Positions 10,106 to 19,507 of a DNA stretch of 64,000 nt are shown here, piece after piece. The stretch lies in the NCBI GenBank assembly GCA_035498715.1, contig DATJZV010000090.1, positions 5,237 to 69,236 on the forward strand, given 5' to 3'. Position 1 is the first letter of the stretch, and every line of letters begins with the position of its first letter. The notes beneath the pieces were generated by a model. It had not been told where the DNA came from, searched no databases, and saw only the letters and a program-made list of their open reading frames with translations. The position numbers and the translations under genes were made by a program. This DNA is from DASPSR01 sp035498715 (GTDB lineage Bacteria; Nitrospirota; UBA9217).

Positions 10106-12043
10106 TCACCAGATCAGCGATTTGTACCGCTCAATGATCAAATCCTGGACCTTCGAAACCAGCTGAAACGCTTCCTTGATCGACCGCTTCTCGAGATGGC
10201 TCAACCGGTTCGGGTTGATAAAGTTGTCTGGCGTCTGGCCTGAGCTGATCTGCGCGTACTGGTGATGGATCCGCAGGAGCGTAATGAACTCGAAGGCCTG
10301 CTCGAAGTCATCTCCGTATTCCGTCACGATCGTATTTTTGTCGCGTAGCGTCTCTATCCGCTCGAGGGTCGAGGTCTCGCGGATCCCCTTCTCCAGCGCG
10401 AAAAGGCGCATGATATCTACGAGCGGCGCGATACCCTTGACCTTGAGGTTGAGTTCGTCCTTGTGCTCCCCGCTTTTTTCGACCACGAAGGACTTGAAAA
10501 AACCGATTGGCGGCGTGTTCCTGATCGCCATGTTCGCGAGGTAACCGAGAAACACCTTCTCGCCCTTGACGATCTCAAGCAGATGGTCTCGCAGCATGTC
10601 CGCGAGCCCGGAATCACCGCACATGGGCCTGAAATCGAAGAAAGTCACGGAGTTCATGACCGCGTCCGCGGTCGGCGTATTCACCCAGGAGGAGAAGTAT
10701 TTCTTCCACGCCTTGAGCGGCTGGCACCACGTAGGGTTGCTCGCCATGTAATTTGCAGGGCATATCGGGAACCCGCACCGGATGAGGTCGTCCCGCACGT
10801 ACTCGGCGAATATCTGAAAGTATTTTTTCGCCGCGTCTGCCTCCGCGTCCGTAGCCGGATCGGCATAGATAAGGGCGTTATCCTGGTCCGTCTTAAAGGT
10901 CTGCTCCTTGCGGCCTTCGCTTCCGAACACGATCCAGCAGTATGGCACCGGCGGCCGGCCGAACTTCCGCTCGGCGAATTCCATGATCTTCCGCACCAGC
11001 CGATCATTTACCTCGGTGATGACCTTGGTGATGTTGCTTGCTTTGGCTCCCTCCTTGAGGAGGAGCCCGACAATTCCGTTGATCTTTTTCGAGACGGGGA
11101 CCAGCCCCTCGATCGTCTGCTGGCTTTCGATGTCCTTGGTGAGCGAAAGCGGCGACGTGCCCTGTAGCATCATGAGATCGTGGTTCGTGATAACGCCCGT
11201 AAGCTTGCCGTCCTTGATCACGAGGACATGGTGAATGTTGTATTTGAGCATCCTGAGCACAGCTTCAAAGCAGTAGTCGCGGGCATCTACCCGTATGAGA
11301 GACGTGGTCATGATGTCCTTGACCGATTCCTGCACGTCCCTCCCCTTCGCGACCACTTTTTCACGCAAGTCCCGGTCCGTTACAATACCCGCCGGAAGGT
11401 TGTTCCTATTCATGATGATGAGCGAGCTGATCCGGTTCTCGGACATGATCTGCGCCGCCTCGCGAATCGTCGTCTCCTCCTGGACGGAGACGACCTCTTT
11501 GATGGCCATATCCTCCACGCGCGTCGTGAACAGGAGGCGGTCGCTCCCCCCGTAGAACATGCTCTTGTCCTGCATCTCGCGGTAGGTCCGGTCGATGTAC
11601 TTGGTGATGTGCGACTTCAGGAAGTATTCGGTGAAAGAAAGGTTCGAGTCGAGGAGCTTAAGAAGCATCTCCTTCCCGAGGAGATAGCAGAGCGTGTCAT
11701 CGACAGCCGTGATGTTCGACCGCACGCGGTCTTTGCCTACGATCGACAGGAAACCGAAGGTATCGCCTTCGCCGCGGTAGTCAATCACCACCTCGCCGCC
11801 GTCTTCGGATACCATCGAGACCTTCACCCCGCCCTTTTTGATGATCCTAAGGGCATCACTCGGGGGACCGTCCTGTTCCAGGATGACCATGTCCTTAGGA
11901 TAGAATTCCATGGACAGATTCCTGGCAATGGCCTGCAAGTCATCATCTTCGAGGAACTGGAACGGGGGGACCTTTTTCAAAAAGGCCACTACGTCCTCGA
12001 GAATCATATTGCTTGCGCTGCCGGGCTTTATCGCAGACATCAT
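10106..12043 (-). CDS. Signal-transduction protein: cNMP-binding, CBS pair and DUF294 nucleotidyltransferase
   Basis: A 645-residue cytoplasmic multidomain regulator. Domains in order: cyclic-nucleotide-binding fold (about 10-145), tandem CBS domains (about 175-295), DUF294 nucleotidyltransferase-like domain with the motif GSEGRKEQTFKTDQDNALIY (about 370-390) and a C-terminal DUF294 helical domain to 645. This architecture is widespread beside acetate and other SSS transporters. The second ATG at 12040 fits the GAGG upstream better than the first. It heads the operon DUF294, exonuclease, DUF485, actP. A sensory role in carbon or nucleotide status is inferred from the domains. Confidence 0.93.
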   Translation of the reverse strand: MMSAIKPGSASNMILEDVVAFLKKVPPFQFLEDDDLQAIARNLSMEFYPKDMVILEQDGPPSDALRIIKKGGVKVSMVSEDGGEVVIDYRGEGDTFGFLSIVGKDRVRSNITAVDDTLCYLLGKEMLLKLLDSNLSFTEYFLKSHITKYIDRTYREMQDKSMFYGGSDRLLFTTRVEDMAIKEVVSVQEETTIREAAQIMSENRISSLIIMNRNNLPAGIVTDRDLREKVVAKGRDVQESVKDIMTTSLIRVDARDYCFEAVLRMLKYNIHHVLVIKDGKLTGVITNHDLMMLQGTSPLSLTKDIESQQTIEGLVPVSKKINGIVGLLLKEGAKASNITKVITEVNDRLVRKIMEFAERKFGRPPVPYCWIVFGSEGRKEQTFKTDQDNALIYADPATDAEADAAKKYFQIFAEYVRDDLIRCGFPICPANYMASNPTWCQPLKAWKKYFSSWVNTPTADAVMNSVTFFDFRPMCGDSGLADMLRDHLLEIVKGEKVFLGYLANMAIRNTPPIGFFKSFVVEKSGEHKDELNLKVKGIAPLVDIMRLFALEKGIRETSTLERIETLRDKNTIVTEYGDDFEQAFEFITLLRIHHQYAQISSGQTPDNFINPNRLSHLEKRSIKEAFQLVSKVQDLIIERYKSLIW

Positions 12044-12346
12044 GCCTCAAAAATAAGCAAATTGAATACCACTTTTAGCCTGTACAGGAACATCAACCGC
12101 TCTTGGAATAGTATGAGATTATTATGTGTCCATACCCACAGGAGCAGTCTAATGCAAATAATTTAAACATCAGACGGAAGGCGACACGATCCCAGCAACA
12201 ACCATAATGAAATCAATATGTTTTTGAAGTGCTGTGCTTGTTTGAATGCAGTGCGAACCGTAGAATGCAAGAGGTAATAAAATTGTGATTAACAGAAGAT
12301 TACATATTATAAATAGGCAGTTACATTAAATTTTTCCATTTCATCT

Positions 12347-12364
12347 CATGCATCATGTTGCATG
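12347..12364. repeat. 18-base palindrome, possible operator
   Basis: CATGCA (12347-12352) and TGCATG (12359-12364) form perfect six-base arms around a six-base spacer, about 300 bases upstream of the DUF294 start. The size suits a dimeric regulator, but the distance is long and no protein is assigned. Confidence 0.3.
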
Positions 12365-12390
12365 GGAATGACTTTTCCGACATGGATGTA

Positions 12391-12434
12391 ACGAAAAGTA
12401 ATTATTACACGGGACAAACGGGTACGAAAAGTAA
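12391..12434. repeat. Direct repeat ACGAAAAGTAA, two copies 33 bases apart
   Basis: Perfect 11-base copies at 12391-12401 and 12424-12434 have a 33-base period, about three helical turns, so both face the same side of the helix. This is typical of regulator binding sites. They lie in the region upstream of the acetate operon. Confidence 0.4.
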
Positions 12435-12507
12435 CGATATGTCGTATACATATATTTCAATAAACGTTGCAGAAAGAGGTTTTTAGCCTCTCAGACGAAA
12501 CCGTAGT

Positions 12508-13686
12508 TCACGCGTACTGACCGGCCGCGTATCCTGATGCCCAGGCCCAATGGAGGTTATATCCACCGAGTTCACCGGTCACATCAATAACTTCGCCGGT
12601 GAAATAGAGCCCCGACACTTTCCTCGCTTCCATGGTCTTTGACGAGAGCTCATCCGTATCCACACCACCTGCGGTCACCTCTGCGGTCCCGTACCCCCCG
12701 GTCCCTTTGGGAATGATCTCCCATGCATGAAGCGATTTTGCGATCTGATTCAGTTCTCTGTCTGAAGTTTGATTGAGCGGATTTGTAGTCATCAGGGTAT
12801 CGCACCAAATCTGCGCGAAGCGCCTCGGGAAATATCCGGCAAGCAGGTTGCGCATCTCCATTTTGCTTTGACGCTGGGAAAAGAACACGCCAAGGATGTC
12901 TGTTTCAGGGAGGAGGTCGATCTTAAGCGATGCTCCCGGCTTCCAGGAGAGCGATGTCTGGAGAGCAGCAGGTCCGCTCAGTCCCAAGTGCGTGAACAGA
13001 ATGCTCCCACGAAACCTTTTCAAGCCGCTAGATACGGTCGCGTCAAGAGAAATACCTGCAAGTTTTCGAAAGACCGCCTGGTCCCGATTAGAGAAGATGA
13101 AGGGAACAAGTGCAGGCATTAGCTCCGTGACCTTGAGCCCGAACTGGCGAGCCATGTCATAGCCGAAGCCACTCGCACCAATGTTGGGGTACGATAGCCC
13201 CCCAGTGGCGATGACCAGAGAATCCGAATGAAAGGCCCCCTGGTTCGTCGTAACGGTGAATTTTTTTGCCTTCCGAACATCTGCCACTCTGCATTTGAGT
13301 CGAATCTCCACGCCCGCCTTCTCGCACTCCTTTTCTAGCATGCTGATGATATCGCGGGAGCTCCTGACGCAGAATATCTGGCCTGCCTCTTTTTCATAAT
13401 ATGCGATACGGTATTTCTCAACAAGATCAAGAATAGCACGGGGTGTGAAGCAGGCGAGGGCCGATTTGCAGAAATGGGGGTTTCGGGAAATGTAGTGGCC
13501 TGCCGTTACGTTCAGGTTCGTAAAATTACTTCGTCCGCCGCCGGACATGCGGATCTTCGAGCCGGTCCGCTCCCCGTGGTCCAAGACGAGCACCGAGCGG
13601 CCGCGCTTTCCGCATTCAACGGCGCACAAGAGACCTGACGCGCCTGCGCCGACGATTATGACGTCTTTTTTAGTATCGATTGTCAT
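12508..13686 (-). CDS. BaiN/HI0933-family FAD-dependent oxidoreductase
   Basis: Cytoplasmic flavoprotein of the HI0933/BaiN family, often annotated as aminoacetone oxidase-like; the physiological substrate is not known. The N-terminal dinucleotide fold VIIVGAGASGLLCAVECG, the family signature RMSGGGRSNFTN and the C-terminal motif FTGEVIDVTGELGGYNLHWA are all present. ATG at 13686 gives about 392 residues, usual for the family; a TTG at 13707 in frame is less likely. A possible AAGG lies about nine bases before the ATG. It is followed by the upstream region of the DUF294 operon and preceded by a small cytochrome gene on the same strand. Confidence 0.9.
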   Translation of the reverse strand: MTIDTKKDVIIVGAGASGLLCAVECGKRGRSVLVLDHGERTGSKIRMSGGGRSNFTNLNVTAGHYISRNPHFCKSALACFTPRAILDLVEKYRIAYYEKEAGQIFCVRSSRDIISMLEKECEKAGVEIRLKCRVADVRKAKKFTVTTNQGAFHSDSLVIATGGLSYPNIGASGFGYDMARQFGLKVTELMPALVPFIFSNRDQAVFRKLAGISLDATVSSGLKRFRGSILFTHLGLSGPAALQTSLSWKPGASLKIDLLPETDILGVFFSQRQSKMEMRNLLAGYFPRRFAQIWCDTLMTTNPLNQTSDRELNQIAKSLHAWEIIPKGTGGYGTAEVTAGGVDTDELSSKTMEARKVSGLYFTGEVIDVTGELGGYNLHWAWASGYAAGQYA

Positions 13687-13816
13687 GCCGGGCCTTATCT
13701 CATTCAATCCGAATCATTATCTCTTCAAAACAAGTAGTCCGCTACTGGGTGCCGCAGCGGCGCTTTAGACAAGCTGTCGCAGGGCATGGTCAGAAAGTCC
13801 TCCTGTCGCCGCATTT

Positions 13817-14047
13817 TCATGCCTGCTTTTGTGTATGGCAGATCAGACATTGTTCCTTCGGCGGATGATTCTGCTTCAGGGGAGCCTGTTTTCCCGGAGC
13901 GTGGCACTCCGCGCAGGCGGCATTCATCGTCACATTCTTGTGCAGAGCATCAGAGGGGATCAACGGCGCTTTCTTGCTCGAAGAGAGAACGATGAGGACA
14001 AGAAGCACGGCCAGGACGAAGGCGATCAACGTCAATGTATTTTTCAT
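13817..14047 (-). CDS. Small membrane-anchored di-haem cytochrome c
   Basis: A 76-residue protein with one N-terminal hydrophobic helix (signal anchor, about residues 5-25) and two haem c motifs, CAECH and CLICH, spaced about 25 residues apart. Two further histidines (in LHKN and QNHPP) could be axial ligands. GAGGAG precedes the ATG at 14047. It resembles fragments of multihaem NapC/NrfH or c7-type proteins but is shorter than the families I know. No haem-lyase or reductase gene is adjacent. A periplasmic electron-transfer role is inferred. Confidence 0.85.
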   Translation of the reverse strand: MKNTLTLIAFVLAVLLVLIVLSSSKKAPLIPSDALHKNVTMNAACAECHAPGKQAPLKQNHPPKEQCLICHTQKQA

Positions 14048-14505
14048 ACCAATTTCTCCTCGCGTCAAAATTTAAGATTTAAAAATCAATGTTCATATTT
14101 TAATGATCAGGGCGTATTTCGCATATTGAACCATTTGACAATTATTTTCTGCTCTTCATGCATAATCCCTTAGAGCCCATAAAGATATCATCGATCTTTT
14201 CATCGATGACCGCGATTGGGCGTTCGTTGGCAGACGAATGGCCAGTCTTCTTTTTGCGTAGGCTGATTCGAAAACGCAGCCCTGTATGGTTACCCACTAT
14301 TTGGGCGGATAGATAGGGCCGGATTTTCAGAAACTGCACTTAGGATATCACTGATTCTTTTTAAAGACAAGAGTGCATGAATAGAGTGCATGAATAAGGG
14401 TGTTTGAATGAGGGCGCCCTGGTCGACTGGGACACGGATAAGAATGCTCACTGCGATGATCTGTGTGAAAACAAAAAGGAGACAATATTTTGGGATAGGT
14501 TCGTT
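14048..14505. other. Intergenic stretch between the small cytochrome and serine hydrolase genes
   Basis: About 460 bases with no convincing gene. A minus-strand open frame at 14142-14339 (65 codons) has no recognisable homology and no ribosome binding site, so it is not called. A 13-base tandem repeat within it is listed separately. Confidence 0.4.
14371..14396. repeat. Tandem 13-base repeat, two perfect copies
   Basis: GAGTGCATGAATA occurs twice head to tail, followed by a diverged third copy (AGGGTGTTTGAATGA). It lies downstream of the serine hydrolase gene. Likely slippage; no function can be assigned. Confidence 0.7.
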
Positions 14506-15510
14506 CTAAAACTGCTGGCTGCCAATTTCTTGGTAAATAAAGTGGGAAATCTCCGCGATGGTATTATCCAGATACTCAGGTACAGTACCTGAGGTCATCA
14601 CACACAAAAGATAGGGATGATCGGGGAAATAAACGATTCCGCAATCATGCAATTGTTTTATCTCATTGATCTTCCGCAAACCAAACTTGTGCGCGACTGT
14701 GATATTGGGAGGCACTCCAGCAACCAAACCTTTTTTGTAATCAGTTTTGACCAGATATTCTAAGGCCTTTTCGGACATTTCTCTACTTAGATATGAAGCA
14801 TTATAAAGAATGCGGAAAAAAGATGAGTATAATCCTACTGAGAGCATATAACCACTTTGGTCGTTTAGATAATAAGGGTCTGGAATACCCAAGTCATCAT
14901 ACGTTTTTCTGAGGTCTTTATTACTAATTGCTCCTTCAAGAAGTATAGAGGAAACATTATCAGAATAATCAATCGTTCTTTTCAGTAAGTCTTCAACTGT
15001 ATAGGACCTGCCGAACAATAATTTATCAGCTACATCAGTATTTTGGTACGATTTAAGGTCAGGATTGTTATAGGCGACTTTCTGAGTCAGTAATTGGGGA
15101 TACGTTTCTGCCTTTTTCAAGACAGAGATCATAAGCGGCACTTTCAGTAAGCTTGCCGGATAGAATTGCGAGTCTTTCCCTATGTCGAAAGTAAGTCCAT
15201 CGTTTAGTTCACGAAAATATACCGAGACCTCGTCGCCCCATCTCCGGCTTAGGTTTTCTCTTATAAACTTTTCAAGATCATCTCTCATCGGTTTGAGCTC
15301 GGGATCCGACAGCACATGTTGGGCTTGCTCGCATTCCAACAAAGGATTTGTATAAGTCCAACCTCCCTGTCGTATCTCGATAAGTTGATGTTTTGATTTT
15401 TCCGGGATAAACCCTCTAAGCATAAACCCGACGGATAACCCGGCAATAAGGGCCAGCGCCGGTATTAGAAATTTACGGAATGGACTTTTCGACTCAAGAT
15501 TATTATTCAT
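14506..15510 (-). CDS. Serine hydrolase of the class A beta-lactamase fold (paralogue 1)
   Basis: Probably an inner-membrane-anchored periplasmic serine hydrolase. ATG at 15510 gives 334 residues: a cytoplasmic start, one membrane helix (FLIPALALIAGLSVGFML), then a beta-lactamase-like domain. The SxxK motif is in PASLLKVPL, the SDN motif in IDYSDNVSS, and the third motif is KFG in AHKFG. A frame open to 15621 exists, but its extra residues have no domain. It pairs with a paralogue 200 bases upstream; the shared C-terminal blocks YNASYLSREMSEKALEYL and GIVYFPDHPYL make duplication clear. True antibiotic hydrolysis cannot be inferred; peptidase or esterase activity is equally possible. Confidence 0.88.
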   Translation of the reverse strand: MNNNLESKSPFRKFLIPALALIAGLSVGFMLRGFIPEKSKHQLIEIRQGGWTYTNPLLECEQAQHVLSDPELKPMRDDLEKFIRENLSRRWGDEVSVYFRELNDGLTFDIGKDSQFYPASLLKVPLMISVLKKAETYPQLLTQKVAYNNPDLKSYQNTDVADKLLFGRSYTVEDLLKRTIDYSDNVSSILLEGAISNKDLRKTYDDLGIPDPYYLNDQSGYMLSVGLYSSFFRILYNASYLSREMSEKALEYLVKTDYKKGLVAGVPPNITVAHKFGLRKINEIKQLHDCGIVYFPDHPYLLCVMTSGTVPEYLDNTIAEISHFIYQEIGSQQF

Positions 15511-15714
15511 AACATTATAAAGACTGCCGATCAACTTTCTGCATGCCATTAGGAGGAGTTTGGCCGGCCGGGAAATAAAACTTATGCTGTATTTCAAACA
15601 TGTCCCAAACCATAATGTCACACTCGTTCATCCAGGCAAGGCTGATCTTCTCCGATTCTCCACTTTTTGAAAATCGCTTCTCGGTGCATTGGATAACGTT
15701 CTTCTTTCCGGCAT

Positions 15715-16770
15715 CTACCCTGGTAACCGTGTTTGCCGGTCTATTTCTTCATAAATGAGCATAGTGACATCACGAATTACGTTCGTTAACTTCCCAGAAT
15801 CTTCCCCGCGGGCCATGACCCCCATGAGATACGGGCGGCCTGGGTAGTAAATGATCCCGAACTCATGGAGCTGTTTCATTTCCTTTTCGATGCCGCGGTC
15901 CGCATCGGCCTGCATCGACCTCTCTCCGGACTTGATCGCACAGTCTACATTCGGTGGGATGCCTGCGACGATCCCGTCCCTGAAGGCAGACCGGGAAAGA
16001 TAGCGGAGGGCCTTCTCGGACATCTCATTGCTCAAATAGGAAGAGTTGTAAAGCACGCGAAAGAACGATGCATAGGCGCTGAACGTCACAGCATCGTCCT
16101 TCTTCGCCGGGTCATAGTTGGCATAGATGTCCTTAAAGACCCGGTCAAGGTAGCCAGGCGGGAGATTGGCCAATAGCAGTGCATGCGCATCGGTATCGTC
16201 GTATGCGATCATCCTGAGGATTAGATCGTCAACCGTATAGGATCTGCCTTTCTCGAGAGGCCTAGCTGCTTTTGTGCTTTGCAGACTGCTTTCTTCCGTG
16301 CTGCCGGCAAAGGGTATTTTGCGGTTCAGAACGCGGGGGTATGACTCTGCCCATTTGAAGTAGGCGACCATGAGAGGCAGTTTCAAAAGGCTTTCGGGCG
16401 AGAACGGTTCCTGCTCCCGGATGCCGAACCGGTGCCCGCTTTTTAGATCCTGGAAAAAAACGGATACCGTTGATACCTCGCCCGTTTTCATTTTGCTCTG
16501 AATAAGCGCATCTACCTTATAGCGGAAAGGCTTCAGTTCGCTTTGTGTACGCGCTCTATCGGGCATCATGTTTCCGCGCGGGGGTCGTATGAACCTGAAT
16601 GCGCCTCCCGTGTCAGCCGAACGTTCTTCGCTACTGTCCTCGTATATGCTGCCTAGCATCCCCGTTCCTCTGCCGATGAACGCCCCGAAGGAAAATGCCG
16701 CAAGCAGGAGGACCAGCAGAAAAGACCTTTTGATAGTTATACTTTTCTTATCGGTGTCTTTCTCAGACAT
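15715..16770 (-). CDS. Serine hydrolase of the class A beta-lactamase fold (paralogue 2)
   Basis: A 351-residue membrane-anchored paralogue of the downstream gene. ATG at 16770 has GGAGAGGG six bases upstream. One helix (about residues 17-33) is followed by a periplasmic domain. The SxxK motif lies in PESLLKLPL; the place of SDN is taken by DDT in IAYDDTDAH; the third motif is KSG in CAIKSGE. The altered second motif departs from classical class A enzymes and may change substrate. It lies immediately after the PEP-synthase-like gene on the same strand (39-base gap), so cotranscription is possible. Confidence 0.87.
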   Translation of the reverse strand: MSEKDTDKKSITIKRSFLLVLLLAAFSFGAFIGRGTGMLGSIYEDSSEERSADTGGAFRFIRPPRGNMMPDRARTQSELKPFRYKVDALIQSKMKTGEVSTVSVFFQDLKSGHRFGIREQEPFSPESLLKLPLMVAYFKWAESYPRVLNRKIPFAGSTEESSLQSTKAARPLEKGRSYTVDDLILRMIAYDDTDAHALLLANLPPGYLDRVFKDIYANYDPAKKDDAVTFSAYASFFRVLYNSSYLSNEMSEKALRYLSRSAFRDGIVAGIPPNVDCAIKSGERSMQADADRGIEKEMKQLHEFGIIYYPGRPYLMGVMARGEDSGKLTNVIRDVTMLIYEEIDRQTRLPG

Positions 16771-16809
16771 CGTCGTCCCTCTCCAGTGCAATAGACCGTG
16801 CTTCAACTT

Positions 16810-19395
16810 CTAGAACGTATACACTCCCGCTAAAAAATTCTTCGCGTACCGATCAATGGCGGCATCATCGTGCAGCACGGCATCCAGCTGCCGGGCATAG
16901 GAGATCAGCCTCCCCGTCTTGTCGAGTACCGTCTCCATCTCTTCCTGTTTGAGGCCCGCGAGGCGGGCAATGAGAAGGTCTCCCTTAATCTTGATGTTGA
17001 AGCCATATTCTCGTAAAATCTTCGCGATGAGTTCCACCCTTCTTGAACGCTTTGCCATGTCCGTTGCGCCGCCCACGAAACGGAAGTAGATGTGGTTGTT
17101 CTTCGCATTCTCGCCGCAATAGCAGTCGATCATGTTGAAATGATACCCAAACCTGATGCTCAGGTTCACATATTCGCGGGATATAACCGCCACATTATAT
17201 CCGGCGGGGTGCCCGCTGTCGGAGACGATGTCCGGCATCCGCATCATGCTCGAAAGAAAATCATGGGCTTTCAAAGCGACCGGCTCGGAGTGCCAGGCGC
17301 CAGGATGAATCATGCCCCTGATGATAGCCCGGAACGGCACCGACGTAACCTGCTCAAACGTTGCCCGTCCGCCAACCCCGCTATTCAGGCCGCCTCCCAT
17401 GTCCATGACCAGGATCCCCGCGGGCACGGGAAGTTCCAGCGGCACGAGCGCACCTTGTTTCCTGAACTTTGCGTTCCCCTCCCGCGCGCTGTCCACGAGC
17501 TCGGCAACCGATTTTTCATGCATGAACCGCAAGATATCGTGCAGCGTCCTGCATCCTTCGGGCGTAAACTCGTCCATCAGCGGGTCAACAAGGTTGAGGA
17601 GGGAGATGTACCGCAGGATATACCGCTTCCTTCGATATTCATAAACATCCTCCATCCTCGCGGTCTCGTCACCGGCCTGTGAGATAATATCCCTGACTAT
17701 CCCTTCATAGACGGCCGATGTGCCGTCGTCTCCGGCGACCAGGGTGACGTCCTGTCCCGGCTCCAGGATTTCCATGACACCAGCGACATTCACGATTGCC
17801 GGGATTTTCAATTCCCTGCAGAGCGCTGCCATATGGCTAGTCTGCGTTCCAGTTTCGGTAATGATCGCGGAAACGAACGGCATGACCCGGACGTACAGCG
17901 ATGAATCGTGTTTCGCCACCAGCACGGCTCCCTTCGGGACATCGCTCAGATCGTCCTTTTTCCGTGTGATAAAGACCTTTCCTGCTCCTGTTCCTTTCTG
18001 GATCACACTGCCCCTGTTCCGGATTAAGACCAGATGCGCCGATTCGGGACCCGGGATCTGGCGCTCCGCGGAAACATCGCTTGAATTCTTGACAGCAATG
18101 TTCAACGGGCGCGCTTGGAGAATAAAAATCCTGCCGTCCTTGTCGATCGCCCATTCGACGTCGCGGGGGCTCCCGAAGTACTTTTCGATCTTCGCCGCCA
18201 AAGAGGCGAGTTCCGCTGCCTGCTCAGAAGTCAGACACGGTTTTCCCCGGAGAACATCCGGCGTTGCGACCTCGGTTACGCCTCCCTGGCTCTGGCCGGT
18301 GATCATGGACGACTTATTGCCGATCGCCGCGCCAAGCATTTCATGAGGTTGACCCTTCCTAACCGTATAGAGGTCCGTATCGGTCAGCCCCTCGACCACG
18401 GCCTCTCCCAGTCCCCATGCGGCGCTGATGACGAGGGTATCCCCCTTGCCGTCGGGCGCGGTAGTATACATGACACCGCTCGACACCGCATCCACCATGA
18501 CCATGCACCCCACGGCCATCTTCAAGCGACCCGGTTCGTAGCCCATCTGCTGTTGATAGGCCACGGCCTTTTCCGAAAATAGGCTCGCGATCACCTCCCG
18601 ATATGCCTGTTCAACACGCCCCGTCTCGGGGGGGACGTTCAGGATGCTTTGAAACTGTCCTGCGAATGACCGGCCGCTGTCCTCCTCCTCTGCGCTGCTC
18701 CGTACGGCGAGAAAACATTCCCCGTTGCGACTCTGGATTTTCTGTATCGCTTCTTGCATTGCCCCGTTGAGGGAAGAAGGAATGGTCCCGTGAATAATGA
18801 GTTCCTGCAGTTCCCGGAGCCCCGCGTCAGACGGATGGGGATCCTCTGCGATCCGTGCCACCTGACCGCCGAGCCCGTTGGAGCTTATGAATTCGTCAAA
18901 AGCCGCGGTCGTGATGACGAAGGCGTCAGGAACGCGCAGGTTCAGGCGGTTCTTGACCTCCGAGAGATGGGCGTTCTTGCCACCGACTTCCCGCAGCGTG
19001 CCCCAGGGAATGTCCTCAAAGAACAGGACCGGCTTCTGCGGCACCGACGGCGCGCCGGAGATCATCTGCTGGATCAGAGAGTCAATTCGTCCGAACACAT
19101 CGTGGAGAGGCAAATACCGGTTCCTCGTGAGCGTGTCGAAATTCCGCATGGAATACTCGAGATCTTTCCGGAGGCGGGAATAGGCCTTCTTGATATAATT
19201 TACATCGAACAGGTAGTCCCCACCCAGTTTCTCTCCCATGTCCGTAATCGTTTCGAGCGCCCGGTTATTGCTATCGAGTACTTTCTTAAACCGGTCGAAA
19301 ACAGCCTTGAATTCCTCAGGGTCCGCGGGATATTTCCTGAAGGACGCATTGGCTACCGACGCGAGGAGTGATCTTAATAAACCACCGCTTTTCAT
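16810..19395 (-). CDS. PEP synthase/PPDK-like phosphotransferase with non-standard C-terminus
   Basis: An 861-residue protein starting at ATG 19395 (GGGAG six bases upstream). A helical region (about 1-115) precedes a pyruvate phosphate dikinase N-terminal ATP-grasp domain (about 120-440; REVGGKNAHLSEV, RSSAEEEDSGRSFAGQF, PRDVEWAIDKDGRIFILQAR). A swivelling phosphohistidine domain follows, with TSHMAALCRELKIPAIV near residue 525. The C-terminal 300 residues do not show the PEP-binding TIM barrel or its catalytic cysteine segment; they form a different domain with MDMGGGLNSGVGGRATFEQV. It may therefore phosphorylate something other than pyruvate. It sits 112 bases after a response regulator and its kinase. 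Confidence 0.85.
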   Translation of the reverse strand: MKSGGLLRSLLASVANASFRKYPADPEEFKAVFDRFKKVLDSNNRALETITDMGEKLGGDYLFDVNYIKKAYSRLRKDLEYSMRNFDTLTRNRYLPLHDVFGRIDSLIQQMISGAPSVPQKPVLFFEDIPWGTLREVGGKNAHLSEVKNRLNLRVPDAFVITTAAFDEFISSNGLGGQVARIAEDPHPSDAGLRELQELIIHGTIPSSLNGAMQEAIQKIQSRNGECFLAVRSSAEEEDSGRSFAGQFQSILNVPPETGRVEQAYREVIASLFSEKAVAYQQQMGYEPGRLKMAVGCMVMVDAVSSGVMYTTAPDGKGDTLVISAAWGLGEAVVEGLTDTDLYTVRKGQPHEMLGAAIGNKSSMITGQSQGGVTEVATPDVLRGKPCLTSEQAAELASLAAKIEKYFGSPRDVEWAIDKDGRIFILQARPLNIAVKNSSDVSAERQIPGPESAHLVLIRNRGSVIQKGTGAGKVFITRKKDDLSDVPKGAVLVAKHDSSLYVRVMPFVSAIITETGTQTSHMAALCRELKIPAIVNVAGVMEILEPGQDVTLVAGDDGTSAVYEGIVRDIISQAGDETARMEDVYEYRRKRYILRYISLLNLVDPLMDEFTPEGCRTLHDILRFMHEKSVAELVDSAREGNAKFRKQGALVPLELPVPAGILVMDMGGGLNSGVGGRATFEQVTSVPFRAIIRGMIHPGAWHSEPVALKAHDFLSSMMRMPDIVSDSGHPAGYNVAVISREYVNLSIRFGYHFNMIDCYCGENAKNNHIYFRFVGGATDMAKRSRRVELIAKILREYGFNIKIKGDLLIARLAGLKQEEMETVLDKTGRLISYARQLDAVLHDDAAIDRYAKNFLAGVYTF

Positions 19396-19507
19396 GTTCT
19401 GCTCCCACCCATCATTGCAATCGAGACACACTGTGCCGCTGAGGCATTCTGTATACATCTGTACCGTACCGCTCAGCACCAATGTATCGCCGTGCGTATG
19501 CTGGGTA

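Larger units (their letters stand above)
12044..12507. other. 464-base AT-rich upstream region of the DUF294-actP operon
   Basis: No credible gene. It holds a direct repeat and a palindrome listed separately, and a possible TGGACA-N16-TATTCC promoter toward DUF294. Just after the stop of the flavoprotein gene, AGAGG-TTTTTAG-CCTCT (about 12484-12500) could be a weak terminator. Confidence 0.4.

Noticed and set aside
14142..14339. 65-codon minus-strand open frame
   Set aside because: No family resemblance and no ribosome binding site; probably chance.
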